DNA of 64,000 nt from Spirodela intermedia (GCA_902729315.2 LR746272.1:4781037-4845036), one strand, 5' to 3'. Counted from the stretch's first letter, positions 12,473-24,676 are shown. The notes: generated by a model from the sequence alone, not told the origin. Numbers and translations: made by a program.

Positions 12473-13790
12473 ATGCTCAGAGAGCATGGAATTGATTTTT
12501 ATGAGGTTTTTGCACCAATGACCAAAATAGAATCAATTAGAACCTTATTTACTCTGTGTGCTCATTTCGGATGGTTGGTACATCACTTAGATGTAAAAGC
12601 AGCATTTTTAAATAGTGAGATTGAAGAAGAGATCTATGTCATGCAACCAGAAGGTTTCAAGAAGAAAGGAAAGGAGGAGATGGTTTATAAATTAAAGAAG
12701 GCTCTCTATGGCCTTAATCAAGCTCCGAGAGCTTGGAATTCAAAACTTGACAAGAGCTTATCTTCATTGGGTCTCATCGAAAGTGCACATGAGCCAGCGG
12801 TTTATTACAAGCACTCAAGATTTCCACATTATAGTTGGTGGATATGTGGATGATTTGCTTATAATCGGAAATTCTGGTGAAAGAATTGAAGAATTTAAGA
12901 AAGAAATGAAGAAATTATTTGATATGACTGATCTTGGTCTTCTCAGCTCATATCTTGGAATTCAAGTGGCACAAGTTAGAGGTGAAATTATCCTAACCTA
13001 GAGATCTTTTTCATTAAAAATTCTCAAAGAATTTGATTTGTTGAATTGTAATCCTACAAAGACACTGCTTGAAGTAAGACCCAATCTCAAACATCCTGAG
13101 AACGAAAAAGCTGATAAATTTTCAGCATATATAAAGATTATTGGTTCTCTAAGGTATCTCACTCATACATGTTCAGTGTTCAGTGTTGGTTTTTCAACTG
13201 TTTTATGAAAAATCCGACAGCTGAGCATATTAAAGCAGCTAAATGTGTGCTTAGATACATAAAGGGCACACTTGACTTTAGATTGAGGTATACGAAGAGT
13301 GAACAATTTCTTTTAACTAGTAATAGTGACTATGTAGGTGATTATGACGATTAGAAGAGCACATCAAGAATTATTTATTTCCTAGGAGATAATGTGATTT
13401 CTTGGGTTTCACAGAAGCAAAGAATCGTCACTCTCTCATGATGCGAAGTAGAATACGTAGCACTTACTGCAACTGCGTGTCAAGTTATCTGGTTGGCAGG
13501 TCTTCTTGAAGAATTGACCAAGTTGAAGCTTAAACTGGTTAAACTCTTGGTAGATAATAAATCAGCCATCGATCTGGCTAAGAATCTGATATTTTACAGA
13601 AGATCGAAGATTATCGATGTGCACTTTCATATATTAGATCCTGTATTGAAGATTTAAAGGTGGAGATTGAACATGTTGGAACAAAAGATCAGCGGGCAGA
13701 CATTCTTACAAAGTCATTCGGAAGGGTGAAGTTCACTGAGTTGCGTGAGAAGCTTGGGGTATGCGATGTCGGAATTTATCTCCAAGCATG
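12473..13790 (+). pseudogene. Copia reverse transcriptase and RNase H, broken
   Basis: RT runs in two overlapping frames: 12,473-12,853 (DFYEVFAPMTKIESIRTL, LDVKAAFLNSEIEEEIY, KALYGLNQAPRAW) and 12,708-13,001 with the YVDD box at 12,843-12,854. RNase H continues to about 13,790 with stops (TSTSRIIYFLGD-like region near 13,350-13,390, then EVEYVALT). The frameshift just before YVDD and the later stops inactivate it. Confidence 0.87.
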
Positions 13791-14168
13791 AGGAGGTGAA
13801 TATTAGAGGCAATCATGGAGAGAAATCCTTCCATCAAGATTTTTCTGTCTACCGTTTCCGCTGAACAGCTATGCTTTCTTTTTCTTTCATTTCTTTGTTT
13901 TGCTTAGATGTAATCTCCGCCGTTGATTGATCCTATTATAATAGCACAGATGATGCCGAGTAGGATAACATTTAGTAATGGCCTTTTAGGTTGTTATCAC
14001 TGTAGCTGTCGTTACAGCTGTTTGATGTATGCTTATAAGAGACGGGTGTGTCTCAATATCATTTATCTGGACTCTTTGAATCATTTCTCCTCAATAAGAT
14101 TCTTTCTCAAAGTTTTGCTCATCCTTCTCGTATTTCTTGCCTTGAATCTGAGTGATTCAGATTCTACA
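13791..14168 (+). repeat. Polypurine tract and 3' LTR of the copia element
   Basis: AGGAGGTGAA at 13,791-13,800 precedes the 3' LTR, whose first base pair pattern has decayed from TG to TA. The segment from 13,977 onward is also the end of the duplicated C block: its inverted copy stops at 55,974. Confidence 0.85.
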
Positions 14169-17100
14169 ACAGGTAGGCGCGGGTGTATATAGATCAAATA
14201 TATGTAATGAAAGAGAAAGGCGGACTTCGTGCTTCCGACCTTGTGCGTGGGAACGGAGACCAGAGACGAAGACTGTTGGGAAGTCGTTTTCTACTCAAAT
14301 AGTTTTTCACATTTGAAGAAGTGCGAGCCATTGTGATAAGCAAGCGATCACCCACCAGCCGCGGGTGGAAGACCTCGTGGGGGCAGTACTTTCGTCCGGT
14401 TGCGCAGGTTATTTGCTTTTATATTCACAGACCGTTTAGAAAAGGAATCGGACGTTCCATAATTTATAGAAAGAATATGTGACAGACTCTAACGTGAAGG
14501 TTCCCCTGATGGACCACGCCTAATAATGAAGACGGTAGCCGTTCACTGGGCATCCGGCCTCCAGAATGGGAGGTTAACAAGGATTATTTTACGCTATCCG
14601 TAAGCTTGAGGGATCCCATGTCCGATTCTTCCAGCGATGATGTCATCAAATTTCGTTTCTTCAGAGAGGTGCAAATATCTGCTGGCAGAGGGAGGGAGGG
14701 GGAGAGACGGAGAGAGAGAGAGAGAGAGTTGGGTTGTTGGATAAATAGAGAGAAGTACAGGCAGAGGCATCTTGCAAATGGTAGATTCTACTATCATTGT
14801 TTATTTTCCTTGTGAATGAAACCGGACCGCGACTTCGAGCCCCGCAGTGTCGAGAGAATCAAATCGTTGACCGTAATTCCGGAAAAGGGTACAAACATTC
14901 TTGACGGCACCATGGAAGACATCTGTCTAAGCTACCACCGAGTCTCCAATTCTTTCACTTTTCAACTACAATTAGTTACAAACGAAGTTTACAACGTCTA
15001 CATCACGTCATCAATCTTTCTTTTATCAGCCTTCCCAAGCAAATCTCACCTACACTGTTCGGCCCTCTGACCTGACTCGCGGTTGTCAATGTTTAATTAG
15101 ATCGTGCGACAAGTCGAAAGTATTTTCAACGTATCAGGCGCATGTATCAAGAAAGATCGGAACATATGATTTTCCGTAGTTGCTCGTGCTTTGGAGGTCT
15201 GGTCCAGAGGCAAGCAATTCTATTCACCAAGACATACAGCCTCATGGCACCTCACAGCCCCCTTCTAACCCGGTTCCTTCACACCATTTCCGTCCCTGCA
15301 CTCCCCTGTCTATCCACTCGCCAACTACGTGCACCCGTTTATCAACCATCCATAACCGCTTTGACCAGCGATATGCTGGATTTTTTCTTTTAATTTTATT
15401 GTTACTGTTGGCAAGTGCCATTGTGAAAAGCTTATGTACACGTGGAAGATTACAAGTATATTCAAGCCTTGTCCTGAAGTGTTGATCTACGTTATTTAAT
15501 GTCTGGTGGCGGAGGATTATTGAAGAATCAAAACCGTAAACGGAGTGGGTGAATTAGAGCAACTGTCGGGGTAGTGCGGCCCTTCACAAAGGCGAGAAGG
15601 GGGGTTTGTCGCCACTTAGACCCATTTCCACATAGGATGAAGTAAATGGCTCCACCACTCAACGACACCAAACCGAGATAGCGAGAGATCGGATATTCTC
15701 AAAGAGAAGGGATTGCCTCGAATCACAAGGGCAGTCTCATATCAGAACTTTCGACACTCGAGACGCATTTTAGTCCATTAAAGGCGACTGTTCTTCTAAT
15801 ATCGGGTTCTTAAAAGAGGTCTCCCCAATCTACTGGCCGCCGTGGACTAAAGTGATCAGAGTCGGTGTACTGGATTATATGACAAGGTCGTCGTTCGCGC
15901 GTGGGAGTGTGGACATTACTGGATGGGACAGTGTGTGTCGGCTTGTGAACCTACCGAGGACCGTTTATGAATAATTTTCTCTGAATCGTTCGGCGTAAGA
16001 AGACCCGAATTGGGGCCGTCGAGAAATGCATGTCGACACTGGCTGAAGAGAGATTTGCGCTGTCCTACTACCGTGCGATGTGGGCGAACATAGACACATT
16101 TTTTTTAGACTGAACGAATGTGAAGGCGTGTAAGCATATGGTTTACATCGTCATTATGTTCATAATTGATTCAATTTTACAGGTATTCCCACCGCTCTCT
16201 GTCGCTCTCTATCTCTCTCTCTCTCTCTCTCTCTGTTTCTGTCTTATGTCTGTATTCAGACCATGTTCTGCTGTGTTTTTGTGTGGCACACACTTTCTTT
16301 CTAGTCTCTCTCTTTCGCAACCTGGCGCGCATGTATCCTATTTCTCGGGCACGCACGGGTTCTGGTCAACCTATTCCCGGAGTAGCTTTGTCTCTCTCTA
16401 AAAATTCAAGACCTTTCCGCGACCGGTTACTTTCCGAGATCGCGAGGAAGTCGGAAGGAAGCAACGCCCATAGTTTAAAACTGATACGCCCCCATGTGTT
16501 CGCGCCGCCGGGGATCTTCCGCCCTGGCGGCGGGAACGACGCGTCCTATAAACAGAGACTTGAGAGTTATTTTTTTTCTGTGAACTTGCCGACCAAAATG
16601 ACGGCGGCTATGTGACGAGGCTGGGGTCTACACAGCTCCGTGGCGGAAAGGACTCGCGAGGGTTGTGGAGCGGGATCACGGTCAGGGGAAAATGGGGACA
16701 GCTGGCAAGAGATCGAAGAGAGTAGGATGGGATGATGGGGACAAAGGGTCAAAGGGAAAAGAAAAACGAAGCATCCTTCCGAGACCTCTTCAAATGCCCT
16801 TATTATACTTACGATCTGGATGTTGTAACCCAATCAATGATACTAGGGTCGGCCTGTAATAAATACTGCACGTGCCCTGACTGATTAACAATCTTGAATG
16901 CATGTTTGAAGAGTCGTACGACTTATTTACTAAATTATGTCATCTCTACGGTCTTATCACTTGAAATATGCGGTCTTAATGGTGAATAATGCGCAACGAT
17001 AGCGCGCCGTTTTGGCATAGATGACTTCAAATACAGTTTTTGCTGAAATACTAACCCTCGTGCGTGACTTTGTAGTAGTTCTCAACGGTAAACCATTTGA

Positions 17101-17640
17101 TCAAACGTATGTGAACACAATATTTTATTCTTATGCTGGGAATCATTGGACTAGATGTATGCATTTCACCGAGAACAAACTCGGCCCTAGAGAACGGCGA
17201 ACCTGACGTTCGCCGTCCCCTTAAGACCCAGACGTGTCCTCACCGTCAGGCGTGGCCTGTCATGTTCGATAAACATCGCCGCCAGCTAGCACAAGAAGAG
17301 AAAGAAGATGGTGAGAGAGATAATCCAACACTGCGATTCCCCCACACCGAACCTTTCAACTTTGTACGGCAACTACCCCCACTCCTCGCTCACCCGACTT
17401 CACCGACTGAGTCGCTGATGTATTTGTGAAATTCCAACTCGCCGTTCTGCTAAGATAACCTCACCAGCGGACTTTTGCCTACAGAAAATGGTTTTCCTGA
17501 TGAGGCTCTCATTGCTGGTGTGCCTGATTGCGCAAACAAATCGGGACACTGTCGATAATGGTTTGGAGGTATCATGCTAAGAGCCTTTCGAGATGAATCA
17601 CTTTTCTCGTTTGGGTGCACAAAGTAGAAATTACCTATAA
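14169..17640. repeat. Mosaic of diverged TDC-flank repeats, no gene
   Basis: The region is assembled from old, about 80%-similar copies of the TDC downstream flank. 14,220-14,560 and 14,820-15,530 match the reverse complement of 18,680-20,600. 16,020-16,150 matches the sequence just after the TDC stop codon (reverse complement of 21,170-21,290). 17,280-17,430 matches 20,755-20,910 directly. 15,700-15,860 matches 26,430-26,590. GA/TC runs at 14,705-14,728 and 16,205-16,235 separate the pieces. Short open frames are low-complexity or chance. Confidence 0.7.
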
Positions 17641-17654
17641 CACTCTCCCACTCA

Positions 17655-17896
17655 ACACACACACACACGCGCACACACACACACACATACGCATACACTC
17701 ACACACGCGCGCATACACATACATACACACACACGCGCACACACGCACACACACACGCACACACACACACACGCACACACGCACACACACACACACGCAC
17801 ACACACACACACACGCACACACACACACAGAGACACACACACGCACACGCACGCACACACACACACAGACAGACACGCACACATGCACACACACTG
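17655..17896. repeat. CA/CG alternating microsatellite (about 240 bp)
   Basis: Nearly continuous (CA)n with interspersed CG dinucleotides. Strict purine-pyrimidine alternation with CG steps is classical Z-DNA-prone sequence. The open frames through it (Thr-His or Cys-Val runs) are artefacts of the repeat. An inverted copy is at 52,055-52,296. Confidence 0.95.
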
Positions 17897-18262
17897 TCCG
17901 TCTTCGTGCATGCAATTCGTGAAAGTGTACGATTTAATTTAGATTCCATAGTTCTCCAGGGATGGAAAGAATGTGTCTTGTACTTTCTTAAGCTCATGGG
18001 GGGAGTTTGGGATGAGCTATCCTTACTAGGGCAAGGGGGTAACAAGCTTCTTGTTCCCTTCGTGCGAAGTATCCTTCCTCTACAGTTATTGTCATGCAGG
18101 GTTCTGCACTTCTGTAACTCTCTCTCGTTCCGTATCTCCGATGTTTATTGTTGGCTGGTGAAGTCCCTTAGCTCATCTTATGTGAAGATTGGTCGAATTG
18201 TCAACCCCTCCTCATCTCCACTTCCTTTGTAAATGACAGAACTGCTATATTCGAGATGGGTG
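17897..18262. other. Unique-looking spacer, no gene seen
   Basis: Moderately GC-rich DNA between the CA repeat and a solo LTR. An open frame runs in from the CA repeat to 18,232 but has no recognisable domain and no start of its own; I see no gene. Confidence 0.4.
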
Positions 18263-18658
18263 TGTTGAAATTAATCTCAATTTGGATAATTACACATGAA
18301 TTATATATTATAAGGTTATCATTGAATTAATCTCATTTAAGTGATTCATAGAGGTTTAAGTACTTGATATGACGGCATCTTTCATAAGTATAAACATACA
18401 TCTAAATATATGTAGAGATCAGATCTTATTCTAATTTTATGATGGGTAAATTGAAAAAGTATATCAAAACATAAAGCACCTCTTGTCTATAAATAAGGGG
18501 TCAGGGTCCTTGGAGCATCTCATCTTTCTTTGAGGAAGTAATTAGATAATTCCTTTGTGTTAGTCCAAAAGGCCAACCTCATTCTTGAGGTTCAATAGAT
18601 TGATGTATGATTTCTAATCCATTCTCATTTAATTTTATCATTCTCCATTATCTCAACA
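18263..18658 (+). mobile_element. Probable solo LTR (copia type)
   Basis: Begins TGTTGAAATTAATCTC and ends ATTATCTCAACA, giving TGTTGA/TCAACA terminal inverted repeats. It has a TATA-box-like TCTATAAATAAGGGG at about 18,488. Length (396 bp) and AT richness fit a copia LTR. The neighbouring five bases do not match (GGGTG, CTAGA), so there is no supporting target-site duplication. Block D starts only 17 bp beyond its right end. Inverted copy at 51,293-51,688. Confidence 0.6.
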
Positions 18659-18675
18659 CTAGATCCTTCATTTCC

Positions 18676-21047
18676 AATAAGGTGAACTACTTATTTTAGT
18701 CTTCAATAATCCTCAACCACCTACAGCTAGTTAAGGTAGATCAGATCACTAGACAAGTCAGAAATAGACCACTTACCTTCAACTTGGATATTAACTTTTG
18801 ACATGAGCACTTCCTTATAGTAAAAGTAATATTTTTTAAAAAACCCAGCATCGCTCTTTTCTAGGTCAAAGTAGCTATCGACGGTTGAAAACTGCGAACG
18901 CGGAGTTGGTGCGTAGATAGGAAGCCACATTAAGGGACGGAGTGGTGGGAAGGAAAATGGTTAGGAAGGAAAAACGATGTGCCATGTGCCGATATGCGCT
19001 GTAGAATGGAATTGCTGGCTTCTACTCTTGACCTTCAAAGTACAAGCCACTACAGAAAATCATTGGTTCCGATCTGATTTGATACCTGGACATGATTTCC
19101 AAATCCAGACTCACTGAAAACCCGGCCCTTACGGCTTGTCCCAAGATCCAATCCAACATTGACAGCGGAGAGTCAGGCCAGAGGGCCGAGAAGTGTAGGT
19201 AAGGTTAGCTTTGGTAGGCTGATAAAAGAATGAAGGACGACGTGATTCCGATGTAATTAACTTCATTTGTAACTCGTTTTACTTGAACGGTGAAAGAACT
19301 GGAGAGTGCATGGTGGTTAGACAGAACTCTTCCGTGGTTTCCTCAGGGTTGCAGGAATGTTTGTCGCCTTTTCCGGAATTACGGTCGACGATTTGGTTCC
19401 CTCAATACCGCGGCTTACGAAGTCGCGCTCCGGTCCATAAGGAAAAATAATAATAACAAAAATATCATCCACCACTCGCAGGATGCCTCTGCCTGTACTT
19501 CTTTCGGTATACATATCGAGCAATCTCTCCCTCTCTCTCTCTCTCTTCCTCTACCCCTCTTACCCCGGTCTCCACATCTGCATAGAAAAGGCCAGCACCG
19601 TTCTCTCTCTCTCTCTCTCTCTCTCTCGCTCGCTCTCGTTCTCCTCTCCCAGTTGACCCTAGGCATCAGTTCGCACAAACCGTCAGAGTGATTCGTCTGG
19701 TGTATGCTACCGAAAGGGTGTATACCGGCGAAAAAGTCGAGCTGATTATATCAGAATTGGTACAAACTCAAGTGTCTATGAAACGACAAACATTTGCTAA
19801 GAAAATTGATAAATTATTTTTCGTGTACAATCGAAAGGTACATTAAGACTGGAAAAAAACTGTTTTCTGACACTTGTTATAGGATATTTTTAAAATTACG
19901 AGAAAGCTTCCGTGAGTTTCTCGTATAGATCAATCAATTTTTCTTAATATGCCGACCATCTACTGGGCAAACTCTGAAACCCACGTCAGCAAATGATATA
20001 GACCAGGCAAATGAAAACCTCCATCTGAACCATGATATGTTAGCAAGGCAAATGAAAGGTAGCATAGCATGATAAATCTACCCACCGCCGATCATTCTGT
20101 ACAACGCTCACCCTACCTCCATACGCCCCTCGCGTTTCCCCCCCCACGCCCTCCCCCTCTACTTTCCTAAGCCTTTTTGGATTGTCTGGTTTAGCATTTG
20201 GGTGAAAAATATCTGATGACTTCAGCAGCGCTCGAATAATATGGGAGCCCTAAGGTTTATCAATAGAGAAAACTGATCCTTCGTTGATGTCGCCTTCCTG
20301 TCTCCGCGTGCCCAGTCAATGGCTGCCGTCTTCATTATTACGCGTGTGGCTTCATGAGAACCTTCAGAACCGAGACGACAGTAACGCCGCCGCCACGAGG
20401 TCTCGCAGCCGCGGCAGGTGGGTAAATGTTTCCTTATGACAATGGCTCGCGCTTCTTTGACTGGGAAACAACAATTTGAGTACAAAACGACTTCCAAAAC
20501 TCGGCTTCTCTGGTCTCCGTTCCCGCGCACGAGATCGGAACTAAAATATCCGTTTTTCTCGTCCAATACATGCATAAATATCTACACACCCACGCTTACC
20601 TGTGCCCTCCCTTTCAACAAAGTTGCAACTCGTTATCTCTCTCTCTCTCAACGACGAAGTTGGCGCTCATCGTCCGCCCAACACGCAGGCGAGCCCCCAC
20701 TTCCAGGCCTCCTCAACGACGTTAAATAGACTTGTCCTCCAGATGGGACAACTGCACGAAGAACATGCTGAAAGAAATGATCCAGAACAACGATTCTCCA
20801 GCACCGAAGCTTCAAACTTTCTACGGGAATTACCCTGACTCAAGCCACCCCATTTGCATCGAGGTCACCCGATTACGCCGACTGATCCGAAGAGCATTTG
20901 TAAAGTGCAAATCGTCCATTTTGTTAACACACCATTGTAGCGTTTCCGTTCAGGAAATGGCTTTTCTCGTGATCCTCCCCTTTCAGAGGAATCAGTTTTC
21001 TGATTTGGGTGCACAAGTAAGAATCACCTGCAAGTCCGTTTTTCCCG

Positions 21048-21079
<32 letters not shown>

Positions 21080-21384
21080 ACACACACACACACACATTAT
21101 CCGGTACTTGCAAGGGGAAAAACAGTATTGAATTGAAAATTATCCGGTAATTATGGACAAAACCATATGCTCATACGCCTTTACACCCGTTGAATCTAAA
21201 AAAATGTGTGTACGTCTGCCCACATCGCACAGTAGTACGACAGCGGAAATCTCTCCTCAGGCAGCGTCCACATGGATTTTTATCGATCCTTGAGGTCGAC
21301 TCATTGCAAGCCTTTGGCGACGGTCCCATCCAGGGTTTTGCAAGGTCGAACCGTGGATAAAAACTCGGCCGTAACAACGCGGGA
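18676..21384. repeat. 3' flank of TDC-A, present in all or most blocks
   Basis: Non-coding sequence downstream of TDC-A. Present nearly unchanged in B (from 18,998), C and D. It contains TC microsatellites at about 19,524-19,550, 19,602-19,627 (12 units here, 13 in B) and 21,049-21,074 followed by (CA)n. Open frames here are short or low-complexity. No gene is recognised besides the decarboxylase. Confidence 0.7.
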
Positions 21385-23040
21385 TCACTGGGCTGCTTCC
21401 CAGGCGGCGTCGGCTTTGGCCCGGAAGAGCTCCCAGGCCGCCTTGACGTGCCGCTCCTCGGTCAGCGTAGTGCCCACCGCGAAGCGGATGACGTAGATCC
21501 CGCCGATGACCGTATGAGTGGCGTAGATCCCGCCGCTGTTGTTCACCTCCTCCAGCAGCCTTCGGTTCGCTGCGTCCGCCTCCGCCTCGCCGTCCGCACC
21601 GGCGCGGCGCGGCCGCATGCGGAAGCAGACGAGAGCGAACCGCCGCGGGACGACGACCTCGAACCGGGTGTCGGCGGCGACCATCTCCTCGAAGCCCCGG
21701 GCCATCCGGACGTCGCTCCGGATGTGCGACTGCAGGTTCGCGGTGCCGTAGCACCTCATCACCATGAACAGCTTCAGTGCTCTGAACCGCCGGCCGGTGC
21801 CGATCTGTTGGCAGAAGAAAAGAGGTCAGACTTTAGATGTGAGCTACGTTGGAAGGGGAGATACGGAGATTTGAATCGGGAATCGATGGGAATTCCCGCA
21901 GAACACGGAGTTTTTCGCTGTTGGAGAGCGGTGAGGGAAGGAAGAGGGCCGTACCTGCCAGTCCTTGTAGTCGACGACGAGCCCGGACTCGGTGGCGCGG
22001 TTCTTGAGGTACTCGGGATCCGTGGAGAGCGAGGTGGTGAGCCGGGCGCGGTCCCGCACCCAGAGGCAGCAGCAGTCGAGCCCCGTGAGCAGCCACTTGT
22101 GGGGGCTCATGCTGATGGAGTCGACCCGGTCGACCCCGTCCAGATGGTGGCGGAACTCGGGGCAGACGCAGGCGCTGCCCGCGTACGCCGCGTCGACGTG
22201 CACCCAGGCGCCGAAGCGGCCGGCCACCTCGGCCAGCTGCGCCACCGGGTCGACGGCGGTGGAGGAGGTGGTGCCGACCGTGGCGCACACGTAGGCGGGG
22301 AGCAGGCCGGCCGCCGCGTCAGCCTCCATGGCGGCCCGCAGCGAGTCGGGTCGAAGCGAGAACAAGTCTTCCCGGGCCGTGGGAATGATCCGGATGTTGG
22401 CGGGTGCGATGCCGGCGATCTTGCAGGCCTTGGCGAAGGTGGAGTGGGTCTGGTCGGAGGCGTAGACCACGAGCTTGTCGGCGCCGTCGTGGCCGGCGCG
22501 CTCCAGCACCATCTTCCGGGCCGCCACCAGGGTGCACAGCACGGCCTCGCTGGTGGTGGCCTGGAGCACCCCGCCGCCGCCGGCGGAGAAGAGGAAGCCC
22601 TTGGGGAGTCGGATCAGCTGGGCCAGCCAGTCCAACGTGAGGCTCTCCAGCTCGGTGACGGCGGGCGAGGAGAGCCAGTTGAAGGCCACGGGGTTGAGGG
22701 CGGAGGCCAGCAGGTCGCCGCACAGGGCGGCGGACGACAGCGTGGCGGGGAAGTAGGCGAAGAAGTTGGGGTTGGTCCAGTGGGTCATGCCGGGGAGGAC
22801 GGTGGCCTGGACCTCGCTCAGCACTTTGGCGAACGGCATGGGCTGGGCGGAGGGGGTCTCGGGGAGGAGACGGCGGAGATAGCCGGGCTCCACCTGGGGG
22901 ACGACGGGGTGGCTCTCGATGCCCTTGTAGTACTCGCAGATGAATTCGACGGTCTGATGGGCCTGCTGCCGGAAATCGTCGATATCCAGAGGGCTGAACC
23001 CTCTGGGAGACGCGATGCAGTTAGCGTCGAGGCTTCCCAT
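21385..23040 (-). CDS. TDC: TDC-A: plant aromatic amino acid decarboxylase, predicted tryptophan decarboxylase
   Basis: Two exons on the minus strand, 21,955-23,040 (362 codons) and 21,385-21,804 (139 codons plus stop); the 150-bp intron 21,805-21,954 has GT-AG ends in phase 0. The 501-aa length is normal for the plant family. The protein decarboxylates an aromatic amino acid using PLP in the cytosol; no transit peptide is evident. Visible motifs are NWLSSPAVTELE (121-132), SDQTHS with the PLP-stacking His199, HVDAAYAG with Asp283, and SPHKW with the Schiff-base Lys315. Tyr344 in the mobile catalytic loop marks a decarboxylase. Gly366 (QIGTGRRF) lies 22 residues after it, as in Catharanthus TDC, where Gly selects indolic and Ser phenolic substrates. 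All core residues are intact. The start was chosen because MGSLD is the usual N-terminus of the family and the ATG follows a GC-rich leader and a TATA element. Specificity is inferred. Confidence 0.95.
21805..21954 (-). other. TDC-A intron (150 bp)
   Basis: Donor CAG/GTACGG after codon 362 (Gln) and acceptor GCCAACAG/ATC. Read-through hits a stop after 36 intron codons, so retention would give a 398-aa protein lacking exon 2 and Gly366. Confidence 0.93.
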
Positions 23041-24592
23041 CTCTACTCCTCACGGGAGGGAGAGCCTCTGGACAACTGTCTGGGAAATGGTGTGGGAGAG
23101 ACAGGGAGGTATAGAGCGACCAGGGATGGAACGCTGGGGTTGTGACTTCAGCGCTGGACGAAGGCTGCCTTAAATAGGGAGAATCGTGTAGAAGACTCAG
23201 TATCGACGAAACAGCAAGGTTTGACTCGGAGCACAGGAGGTGCCGGACTCCTTCTTGGTGGTGAGCAGCCGCCAAGACTCGTCTGCATGGTAGGATGGTA
23301 GGTATCGACGGCTTATTTTTTTCCTTATCAATAGACCTATTTGCGCCAGGCAGCTTCCTATGGCGGCGTCGCATGAAGACCGGGTGGTTGGTGACCGGAA
23401 GCGTCGGCTTCACCTGGTCCTTTGGCGTGCTGATTGGCCTCGTTGAACGGGTAGCCGGAAGGCGGGCGGAGGTTTTCCGTTGGAAAATATCGCTTTTCGG
23501 ATGCATCATTGCCACTGCTTTTTGTTGTTAGTTCTTAAGAGGACTGAGAAGAATCAAGTTAAAGAGTGATGGATGATTTCTTAATTGATGATTTTCGAGT
23601 TTAGTACTTATAATTGTATGTTGAGAAAGTGAGACGCGGAAACACGAATGTCGTTCGCTAGAGAAGTATTTTCTCCACGGAAGAGTCACTGAGAGAAAAC
23701 CTTGTGTACGTAATTTTATGTCGACATCTCGGAATCATTTCTCAAAAATTGACTCGTTAAGCCCCGGTTTTATCGACTCCGTTCTCTTATATTGCGGTGC
23801 GCATCTACTGTCATGTCCCACGAATGCATTACAATTTTTCTAGAACCGACCCGCTGAGAAAACGGGTAGTTGAGATGAAGACCAGCCAAGCGCGAGAGAC
23901 AGAAGAGAGAGACAGAGAGAGTTGGAGACTACGCAAAAGGTCTTCAAGAACTTTTTCAACTCTTTTAAAATTTAACAAAAGAGATAAAAATAATTACAAT
24001 TGACAAAAAAATTAATTCTAATTTATACAAGTTAATTTGTCAATGCTGATAATTTTAAAATTAAATGACTTCAATATAATGTGAACCATTTCAGTCAATT
24101 CCTTTAAGGCTCAACTAAGCTGATAAAGATACATTTCTTTACGTGCATTTTTCTCATTGGGTTTATAAACATACTCTTTTTGCCTAGGTGCACTTGATAG
24201 CTCTCCACATGATAACTAGATTGTAATCATGTTATCATAGTATAATGATCATCCTATTAAAACGGAAATATTTATTAATTATATTGACCCATCATAGTGT
24301 GTAAATATCTTGGTTAAAATGTGCTTCTTGAACTTTGATGTTAACTCATTAGGTTGCAATTTCTTTTCAAATGACTGTTTACTTCAATTAGATAATTTAA
24401 GTGTTAATATACCATTTCTAATCTACTATTAGAAATCATGAAATCTACTTCACTCTTAAATACTTTTTTCCATTGCACAGATCTGAGTAAAATCATTTGA
24501 ACAAACTTCGGCAATAGATAAAAAAATATTGGGAGAGGGAGAGGAATATGCTAGTGATCATATGTGAGCAAATATGGAGACAAGAGGGGAGA

Positions 24593-24625
<33 letters not shown>

Positions 24626-24676
24626 CATAACAACGTCACTACTATATCTTATTCAAATGGATGTAGAGAAAAAGGG
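23041..24676. promoter_or_regulatory. TDC-A upstream region (leader, TATA, type-A promoter)
   Basis: On the minus strand CTATTTAAG (23,169-23,177) is a TATA-like box about 130 bp before the ATG, giving a leader of about 100 nt. A CCAAT motif lies near 23,432-23,436. The first 400 bp are shared by all four genes. From 23,448 rightward the sequence is shared only with D. 23,700-23,900 is also present, clearly diverged and inverted, at 45,855-46,060 upstream of TDC-C. A GA run (24,599-24,626) precedes the solo LTR. Confidence 0.6.

Larger units (their letters stand above)
9361..14168 (+). mobile_element. Complete but inactivated Ty1/copia retrotransposon (4.8 kb)
   Basis: Two LTRs (9,361-9,727 and 13,801-14,168), an initiator-Met PBS, gag, protease, integrase, RT, RNase H and a polypurine tract occur in copia order. 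The LTRs differ at roughly one base in ten by eye, and the coding region has several stops and frameshifts, so the insertion is old. The flanking five bases (ACCTG left, ACAGG right) are not a clean target-site duplication. The right flank and a short left stretch both match one repeat found downstream of the TDC genes, so the element landed in an older copy of that repeat. Confidence 0.9.

Noticed and set aside
17615-18232. His/Thr-rich and Cys/Val-rich open frames over the CA repeat (also 51,719-52,336)
   Set aside because: Pure translation of a microsatellite, open in several frames on both strands.
18263-18658. Confident solo LTR
   Set aside because: Terminal repeats and TATA fit, but there is no target-site duplication and no second copy outside the duplicated blocks, so it is listed only as probable.
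19290-19691. 133-codon frame downstream of TDC (also in blocks C and D)
   Set aside because: Ser-Leu repeats from TC microsatellites; the frame is broken in block B by one extra repeat unit.
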